Part shown: piece after piece, positions 56,591 through 64,000 of the stretch
Layout: each line of letters starts with the position of its first letter
Numbering within the stretch: the first letter of the stretch is position 1
Assembly (NCBI GenBank): GCA_011799875.1
Contig: CM022301.1
Location: forward strand, 324,650,929 to 324,714,928
Source: Thinopyrum elongatum
Lineage: Eukaryota; Streptophyta; Magnoliopsida; Poales; Poaceae
Direction: 5' to 3'
DNA: 64,000 nucleotides
Translations under genes and position numbers: made by a program
The notes under the pieces: generated by a model
Databases searched by the model: none
Told to the model about the DNA's origin: nothing
The model's input: only the letters and a program-made list of their open reading frames with translations

Positions 56591-57744
56591 CCTAGTAGAC
56601 CACAAGTCAGCCTCCAAATCTGTCTCAAACAGCATACAGCCCGAAATTTCTAGCCAGATTCAAATTAATTTAAAAACTAAACATACCTTAATTTAAATCC
56701 AATGAAAGTTTACCCGCACAAAAACAATGAAATTTAAAATATCAAAATCCGAAAGAAAAAAGTATTTTGGAACTAATTGCCTGTTTGCTGTATTTTTTCA
56801 TTTTACAGCCCATTTCTTATTACTTATAGCCCATTTTCTGGGCAAGCCCGAATGCATCCCTCCTCGTCTTGAAAGATTTCTGGCCCAGCAGGGCATAGAA
56901 AAGCAAGTAGGCCTACGTTGGTTATTCTGCAAAAAACAAAATAGCTGGGCTAGCCATTTTCAGAAAGGAAAAAAACTGGGCTGGTCATGTGGTAAACATA
57001 TGAAATTAAAGCCTGGGCTAGACGGGCCATAGCTCCCACACAACCCAGTTGATACCCTTCTCCATCCCGAAAAAAAATACTGCGCGCGCTGCTGGGTCCC
57101 GGGTGTGTGCCGCTCCTTGTGTAGTTATCTCGCTTATTAACTATGTTGACAGTGGCGTGCGACCCAGATGTCAGGAAACCATCAGGAGGAACCCTTTTTT
57201 TCTTGTAATAAAGGAGGCACTTGCGTGCCTACTGCCATGATCCTGGTGGGTCCCTACTGTCATCCTCACCATGTATAGTCATCTCCTTATTCCTCTCGGT
57301 TGTTGACCATGTTGACAACACCGGAGGGCGGCGCCGCGGCGAGCAAACCATGGCGGAGGACGATGGTGAGGCCTCGGACAGGAACGAACAAGAGCCGGGG
57401 AAGATGTGCAGAGTTTTAGGGTGCGATGTGGCCATGATGCGTGCGCGGCAGCACAGCCAGCCGTGGGAGGCGGGAGCAGGCGGTCCCGCCGGCGCTGGTT
57501 TGGCTTTGGTGGCTTAAGGAAGAAGAGACTGAAGAAACACGACAGACGTTGAATGTCAATCCAACGGCCAAGGTTGGCACAATCGTTTGTTGACTAAGCC
57601 GACACCAAGTAGCATACTTTTTTATATTTAGGAAGAAAGAAAAAATGGGCTCATTTGCCAGATAACATTCCCGAAACTGTGACCGTTTGATCTTGCGTCG
57701 CAACTAAAACTGAGAGGAAAATGCGTTCGTTTGCCGCCTCCTCC

Positions 57745-57830
57745 CAAGGAACGTTCGCCACATAAGTGACTAGCACCCTTAGTTTTCAACCGAGAGGTCT
57801 TGGGTTCGAGTCCCAGGAACCCTCAATTTT
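57745..57830 (+). other. tRNA-like / SINE-like relic with perfect T-arm
   Basis: CTTGGGTTCGAGTCCCAGG (57800-57818) forms a tRNA T-arm: 5-6 bp stem, TTCGAGT loop, and the B box GGTTCGAGTCC. No complementary acceptor stem or clear A box was found upstream, so it is not a whole tRNA gene. A SINE or pseudo-tRNA is more likely. Confidence 0.35.
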
Positions 57831-58099
57831 CTCCTCCTTCCTTCCCTGCAAAAAAAAGAACAAGAAAATCAAAGACTTGAGAAGGCGTACAGAACAATCT
57901 AGTGTACCAGTAAAGAGATGTTGCTGAGTTTTAGAAAAAAGAGAGACGTGCTCCTGTAGCTGGATTGAATCCAAACCTAGACTATGACTATATATGGTGC
58001 TATGCTACTCTGCAAGTAATGAAACTGACATATCCAACGTTCGCTTCTCCTCTTCTCTACTTACTCTGCCTAGCATCAGAAGCTCTGGCCGCAGCAACC

Positions 58100-58780
58100 A
58101 TGTCAGCTGGTGGTTCGTCCACCTGCTCTTCAGCAGGCAACAACCAGATATGCGCCAAGTCACCACCCGTACCATCGCCTGTAGGTCTCATTACACCCCC
58201 GCCGGCACAAGCACCGCAGCCGGTTGCTCATCGCAACCCGCTGCTGTTGGTGTGGTGCCACTGCTGCAAATCACGCAGAGTCATCCGTCGCGTCTCAACC
58301 ACAATCCTCAACCTTGGCCGAGTCTTCTACAAATGCCTGAATCATGGGGTAATAATATGTTTAAGTGTTGTTCCTCTGCTTTCAGTTGCTGATTTTTTTA
58401 ATAGTTTGGTTGATGATCTTCCAATTTGATTCGTGCAGAAAAGGGAAGATTCGTGTGATTTGTATTTCTGGGAAGTTGCTGATATGGTGGAATGCAACTA
58501 CGCTGATTATTTGGTTAGCCGAGGAATCCCAATACCAGTAGGTTGGGGTGTTGGACAAGTAACTGAAGGAACGACAGAAGAGGAAGATGCAGAGCAGAAG
58601 GTTAAAGATGTAGTTGCTCTGATCATGGCCAAGCAACAGCTGCTGAACGGCCTTGACAGCAATGAGGAGATGAAAGATCTTGTGAAGATAATGGGCAAAA
58701 TCGATGTGCTCTGTAGGATGATTGTCTCTTTATTTGCAGTGTATGTAGCACTCATGATGTATTCACTGGCTATGACATGA
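58100..58780 (+). CDS. GRF-type zinc-finger protein with C-terminal membrane segment (two exons)
   Basis: Exon 58100-58348 joins exon 58439-58780 over a 90-bp intron (GTAATA donor, GTGCAG acceptor, phase 0), giving 196 residues. Start chosen at MSAGGSS; an in-frame ATG at 58019 would add a hydrophobic N-terminus. A Ser/Pro-rich head is followed by a GRF finger at about residues 50-96: WCHCC, then NLGRVFYKC, then, across the splice site, CDLYFW. The finger type binds single-stranded nucleic acid in other proteins. An acidic coiled stretch follows, then about 20 hydrophobic residues near the end (MIVSLFAVYVALMMYSLAM). A TATATATGG box lies near 57989. It is convergent with the transposase gene. 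GRF/TM genes of this layout are frequent in grass genomes. Intact. Confidence 0.75.
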
Positions 58781-59289
58781 GCACTTTGCTGAAACTAGTA
58801 ATGAATGAAACCTGTTTAGCAGGTTGGGCATAGTGTTGTGAACATCTAATGATTTCTATTAACGGAAATCGGGGGAGTATCCCCTTTTGCTCATAAATAA
58901 ATAAATAGCAGAGGCCATTTTGCTAATAAATAAATAAATTAGCAGAGGCCCTGTCGGGTCAGCTTTATTCCCATTCGAAGACGTAGAGCAAATTGCAGTC
59001 CAACAGCAAACTATCTCATCAAATACAAGTTTCACAGGAAAATATGAGTACAACTAAACAACAATGTCATCATGTTTTAGTCGTCATACAATCACCAAAC
59101 ACAAATCAACATACATAGTAAGTGATGTTCTCACAGCAAAATACTAAACAACAACTTCATCAGGTTTCAGTTGTCATAGCAAACACAATTTCACATGGTA
59201 GATAAAAAGTCGTCTTCTGACAGGAAAATATGACAAAAGCAATCTAATCATCATCCGTAGCAACAGCGTCAACATCTTCGCCATGTGTA
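58781..59289. other. Convergent intergenic stretch
   Basis: AT-rich sequence between the GRF gene and the 3' end of the transposase gene, with a short duplication (TAAATAAATAAAT..AGCAGAGGCC at 58895-58950). No gene. Confidence 0.4.
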
Positions 59290-62200
59290 TCAGTCTGAAT
59301 CGTAATTCCCCCCAGTGTCATCTTCTTCTTCATCCTCAATGTCCTCGAACATTGGCGTCTTATTGATCAACTCTCGTATGTCCACAGCCCGACAGATAAT
59401 CTTTTCGCCAGCGTCATTGATGTGATGGTTCTCAAAGATATTAGGAACATCTGTGGAATCTTCTACATCAAGAGCAGTGTAAGCATCATCTTGTTGTGCA
59501 ACTTCATTAAACGAATTCCTCTGCTCAAACCTTTGCAATACTCTCCAGTCATCGCTACGTGCATATGTGTCTTCCAAGAAAAATATATGTGTTGCTTGAT
59601 TTGCCAAAATAAAAGGCTCGTCGGTCTGGTACGCCGCCATGACATTGATGGATTTGAAAAAATCATCAGCTCTGTGTTTTGCGATCCTGGAAAATAGGTT
59701 ATACCAACGACAGCACAACAGAACCACACACCAATGAACCTCAAAACTGGAGATATACTGCAACTGAACAATCTGTGTTATGTTAGCATACATTTCAGTT
59801 GTCTCTTCGCCGTACTTATCCGTGCTCATGATGGCACTGTTTTGTGTCTTCCTGCCTTCGTCGCGTGCAAGGGTGTTGTAGCGCACATCTCCCACAACGC
59901 AAGATTCATAATGTCTTACCCGAATATCAGGACCCATTGCTAGTGCGTAAAGGGCATCATTAACTGCCTGCCCATCCTCTCGCATCTTCTTAACCTATGG
60001 TTAGAAAATAGACAAACTGATCATCTTATGTACTCAATATATTAAAAAAACTGACAGTGCAATTCAAAAGCTTACATGGCTCTCGAACCATTTCGCAAAT
60101 CCTGCCATAACCAGTTTTCAATGTTTCTTGGATTTTGCGGCAGTAACTCCTTTTTGTAGATGCTGCACAACATAGTGATCCCGTCAAACATCTAAATATA
60201 TAAGAATGTGCTGCAAGATTAGTAGATTACGACGTATAAGCTGCAGTACTTAGTACTTACTCGATATAAGGTAGAATCTCAGGACAGTTATTCAACACAT
60301 ACCAAACCATTTTGTCCAAATATTTAGGTTTGTCGTCTTGTCGACTCTTCCCTGTAACTCGAACAGAACAATCGAAAACACTGAGCTCGGGATTGTCTTC
60401 ACCCACCTCTTTGCTAAGCTGATCAGCTGTTTCAATGTATTTTGAGCAGAATGTCAATGCTTCTGTAGCAATGTAGGCCTCTGCAATGGAACCCTCAGGT
60501 CTAGCTCTGTTCCTAACATAGCCCTTGAAAGTGCCTAGCCGCCTTTCCAATAGGGTACATCCAGCCATACTATACTGGACCTCTAAGTAGTGCCTCATCA
60601 GGTAGATGAACAGCCAAATGCACCATCACATCAAAGAAGGCTGGAGGATATATCTTCTCAAGGTCGCATAGGATAGTTGGTATCTTGTCTCTAAGACGCT
60701 CCAAAGCATATATCCTGATATTTCTACTACAGAGTTCCCTGAAGAATTGTCCCAACTCTGCAACTGCTCTGTATAAGTCAAGGCGGCCCAATTAAGGATG
60801 GCAACGGGTCGGGTTTGGGTCGGGTTGAACAATATCAAATCCATATCCATACCCATGAAGGCAGTCCCTGCCCATCCATGAAAAAACCCATGGGCGAAAA
60901 CATGTGACCATGTCCAAACCCGATGGATATCCATACCCATTGGATATTCATCGGGTCCTCTCAAGACCTATACATAAGACATAACTCATTGCACGATGCG
61001 CGCTCCACATTGGCGTGCTCACTGCCCCGCCGTGCAGTCATAGCCTTTGCATTGACCGACTGCTGCGCCCATGCATCAATGTGTGTGTGGAAAAGCGATG
61101 ACGGAGGGGTCGAGGGGATATGGCGCTGGGTTGTCGTAGGCCAGTGGCGCAGGCTGCAGTGATCCACCTTACGTGGAGGTAGTGACTGGAAGCAGTGGCC
61201 ACCTCTAGGGCTACGGGAGGAGTAACTCAAGGATATGATGCCGATTCTGAATGACAAGTCATTTAATGAGTGTAGATAATAGGATGAGAAGGTGCGCTAG
61301 AGTATGTTGCGGTGGGGATTGTGTAATTTCTTTTGGATGTTTTAGATAAAGGATAAAATTATAGTGGGACATGTGACCATGGGGTATAGGGGTAGTAGAA
61401 TATTGCCCAATAAGTCATACTATTGGGTCGGTTTTGGGTATATCCATGGGTACAATATTATGTTCATGCCCACTCCATGAGTAATTGGGTCGGGTTTGGG
61501 CGTTGCTCATGGGCACAAAAGCATATCCGAACCCTATCCATTCAGGTTGGATATCCATGGGTATCCATGTCCATGGATAAAATTGCCATCCTTAGGCCCA
61601 ATCCTCTAAGGATAACAGGTAAAACCCTTTGAAGTAGGACATGGCTGTCATGAGTTTTCAACCCTTGTACCTTGTTTCCATCTGCACTGACTCTCCTTTT
61701 AGGGTTGGAAGCAAATCCATGTGGGAATTTCACACGTGACAGGACCTAGCAGAATTCTTTTCTTTTTACCTTGTCCAAGACGTACACAGCTGGTGTGCCA
61801 TATCCCGTGGTTTACCTTCATCTTCCACCTGCAAATCCTTTCTGATACCCAGGTGTGTCAAATCAATCCTAGATTTTAAGGTATCTTTCATCTTGCCTTC
61901 AATATTAAGAAGTGTGCCGATAATGCTGTCACATATATTTTTCTTGATGTGCATCACATCAAGATTTGGCTCCAGATCCAAATCTTTCCAATACTCCAAG
62001 TCCCACAAAGTGGACCTGCGGGTAAACAATAATCTCTCTTCTGCCCTGCCACGCTTCCTTTTCCCGCTACCATTATCAGGATGGTTTCCTGGTGTAATAT
62101 GCCCGACCTTCTCTAATTCCACTTGCAACTCATCGCCGGTGAGCCTCTTTGGCGCATCACGGTTTTCATGCTTTGCATTGAACACATGTCTTCGGTATTT

Positions 62201-63625
62201 TGTAGGACACGGCTTGTCCTTGGTAAGGAAACGGCGGTGTCCAATGTAACAGATCTTGCTAAGTATTGTGTATGACAGCGGATTCTTGTCATAGTGAACA
62301 CATGCATTGTAACCATGTGTCGTTCGCCCTGACATAGTGCCCAAAGCCGGCTAATCATGGATGCACCAAATTATAACAACACGCAGAAAGAAATTAGCTG
62401 GTGGGCTGCTATATGGGTCTCGAGTGAGAACACCCCTCCATAGCTGTTGAAGTTCCTCCACAAGAGGCTCCATGAATAAATCAAAATCCTTTCCAGGACT
62501 TTTTGGACCTGGGATGAGCAAGGCCATCATGTAGTTTGATTCTTTGGTGCAGACATTTGGAGGCATGTTGTAAGGGATAACAAGCACTGGCCACATGCTA
62601 TATGTGGCGCTCTGGTGGCCAAATGGGTTAAATCCATCTGTAGCTAAGCCAAGTCTAATGTTTCTCGGGTCAGCAGCAAACTTTTTGTGTTTCTAATTGA
62701 AGCTTTTCCAGTCACTACCATGAGATGGATGGCTCATTACAATCTGATCTCTGTACTCCTGGTTCCTAGAATGCCACAGTACATCCTCTCTTGTTTCAGC
62801 ATCATGAAACCACCTCTGCAATCTTGGTACAAATGGAAAATGTCTCAGAACATTATGAGGAATCCTCTTCACAGCATCGCCATCTTTCCATCTTGATGAT
62901 TTGCATTTTGGGCGTTCACTTAAGTTGGCATAATCCTTCCAGAACAGAACACAATTATTCTTACAAACATGGATCATATCATATCCAATTCCAACTGCAC
63001 GAAGGAAATTCTTCATTTTACTCTAGGTGTGTGGCAGCTCAGACGCATCTGGGAAAGATTTGTGGAAAGTAGCCAATATCGCATTGAATGATTTGTTTGT
63101 CATCTGCTCAGATGTCTTCACCTGAAGAAAGGTGACCATAGCAGAGAATACTGACAGCTTATTTCCTTGGGTGACAGCCACGTTGCATTGTTCCAACATG
63201 CGGGCCCACCGTTTTTCTTCTGCAGGTGAAAGTTCATGAAATGCACGAGCATTTCGTAGCATTGTTTCAATGTTGGTCAAACTCACTGGCTCCGCCACCA
63301 CCACCTCCTCCTCCTCCTCTTCCACCTGAGCATCAGGCAGATCAAGATGGTGATCTGCTGCTTCCACATAGTCAGTAACATTGATGTTCACAGCTTCACC
63401 ATGATGAACCCACCTAGTATATGTGACCGACATCCCATACAAGTGTAGATGATTTTGCACAGTTGACTGGGGTCTTGTAACTGAATTCATACAACTGCTA
63501 CACGGGCAGAGCACATCTGATTTTGGACCATCGTACTCAGCTCTGATAAAGTTCATGAAGTTTTCAACCCCCTCGACATATGCAGCGGAGAATCTTCGAG
63601 CAGAAGTTATGCAAGTCATGTCCAT
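59290..63625 (-). pseudogene. CACTA transposase (Tnp2 type), degenerate and split by a hAT element
   Basis: Read right to left. 63625-63023 is the transposase-associated domain (VLCPCSSCMNS, HLHLYGMSVTYTRWVHHGE). 63016-61766 is the Tnp2 core (VCKNNCVLFWKDYANL, IPHNVLRHFPFVPRLQRWFH, ATDGFNPFG, LLIPGPKSPGKDFDLFMEPL, LDVMHIKKNICDSIIGTLLN). 61733-60257 is the DUF4218 region (SHVLLQRVLP, then, beyond the insertion, RDKIPTILCDLEKIYPPAFF, ARPEGSIAEAYIATEA). 59985-59290 is a DUF4216-like region (EPFILANQATHIFFLEDTYA) with an acidic tail. Introns are likely at about 59997-60075 and 60190-60260. Disabling changes: five in-frame TAG codons (63023, 62693, 62351, 61746, 60570), a frameshift near 61800, an extra C at 60547-60548, and the hAT insertion. 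Not functional as it stands. Confidence 0.85.
60793..61594. mobile_element. Non-autonomous hAT element (802 bp)
   Basis: The left end TAAGGATGGCAA and right end TTGCCATCCTTA are inverted repeats of 12 bp. The 8-bp target ggcccaat is present on both sides (60785-60792 and 61595-61602), the hallmark of hAT insertions. Subterminal motifs such as GGGTCGGGTTTGGG and TATCCATGGGTA recur at both ends. No transposase. It lies inside the DUF4218-encoding part of the CACTA-3 transposase; the reading frame is continuous across the site once the element and one target copy are left out. Confidence 0.95.
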
Positions 63626-64000
63626 CTGTTAGACATACAAATTAGTTCTTCTACTAGATATTACAGGAAAAACATATATGCTTTTCTATGAAGTCCAAAA
63701 AAAATACCTAGGTCGATGTCCAAAGCTATGGCAAGATATTTGGACAAGCAGATCTAACTAATGAAATATATGTAAAGCTAATTCAGCAAACAGATTTGAG
63801 TGCTAAATTATGGTAGGCTGTTTCAGTAGTCAATGAGGCCGAGAACACAGTCATCGAAGGCCATCTCAGCAACAAAGATCGAGTATAAAATGGTGTAGAG
63901 CTATTTCACCTAACAGATTGGCTACTAGACCATGGCAATCTACGTCACAATAAGTATATGGCAGGATACTTTAGCATCTAACCGGGCGTGGCATGCCATC
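63626..64000 (-). other. 5' flank of the transposase gene
   Basis: The minus strand has a good acceptor (TGTCTAACAG) directly before the ATG at 63625, so an upstream exon may exist beyond or in this stretch. No frame identified. The plus strand shows repeated CAGATTTGAG / CTATTTCACC-like phrases only. Confidence 0.3.

Larger units (their letters stand above)
53605..64000 (-). mobile_element. CACTA-3 element with transposase, continues past window
   Basis: The left end CACTACAAAAAAAAGACACA is followed by TGTGACATTTTGG-type repeats (ATGACAAAAAAATCATGACA). The second TIR is not in the window. It contains extensive subterminal repeats (53.9-57.3 kb), a plus-strand GRF zinc-finger gene and a minus-strand Tnp2-type transposase gene, so this is a CACTA element of autonomous type, now decayed. 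The candidate TSD (tct, 53602-53604) cannot be checked. Confidence 0.75.

Noticed and set aside
57800..57818. Complete tRNA gene
   Set aside because: Only the T-arm is present. No acceptor, D-arm or anticodon arm could be folded from the preceding 70 bases.

Overview
The window looks like intergenic DNA from a large grass genome, most likely Triticeae (wheat, Aegilops or a relative). Evidence: nested Gypsy LTR retrotransposons, three different CACTA (En/Spm) ends, Stowaway and Tourist MITEs, and very few plausible host genes. Species and family names are inference; no database was searched. The best supported structures are those whose ends I matched by eye: target-site duplications (TSDs), terminal inverted repeats (TIRs), primer-binding sites (PBS) and polypurine tracts (PPT).

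Left part (1-8152). The 3' part of a Gypsy element (G1) runs from the window edge to its 3' LTR (3244-7301). That LTR is split by a complete 3.3-kb CACTA element (CACTA-1, 3305-6596, TSD ggg). CACTA-1 has no transposase. On the minus strand it carries a spliced gene related to Ulp1 (C48) proteases whose catalytic Cys is replaced, and a small gene joining an RNase H1-type hybrid-binding domain to a C-terminal membrane anchor. A degraded Gypsy remnant follows.

Nest (8153-34615). Element A (Athila-like, Asp-type PBS) is entered 15 bp into its 5' LTR by element B (8168-26197, TSD ccaat/ccaac). B is entered in its own LTR by element C (8851-19661, TSD ggctg), a non-autonomous element with 4-kb LTRs and a 2.8-kb non-coding interior. 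PBS and PPT place B on the minus strand, so its two large open frames (a 'putative gypsy type transposon' domain protein and a coiled-coil protein) are antisense. Inside A lies element D (from 30360) with gag, protease and part of a reverse transcriptase. D is cut off by a CACTA end (CACTA-2, 34616) within the RT frame.

Right part (34616-64000). CACTA-2 holds a multi-exon minus-strand gene with a repeatedly duplicated exon. Then come a four-unit 498-bp tandem repeat (42.87-44.86 kb), a possible host gene with 10-residue repeats and a coiled coil (45.5-46.2 kb), and a local segmental duplication (46.5-50.6 kb) holding two decayed copies of an unrecognised 180-residue gene, one side filled with MITEs. 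From 53605 to the window end lies CACTA-3, with a GRF zinc-finger/membrane gene on the plus strand and a degenerate Tnp2-type transposase on the minus strand that is itself split by an 802-bp hAT element (TSD ggcccaat).

Working picture: the window is a record of transposon layering and decay. Only the genes at 45485-46165, 58100-58780 and the two in CACTA-1 still look intact. Many premature stops are amber codons at former or likely CAG glutamines, which fits deamination of methylated CHG sites.
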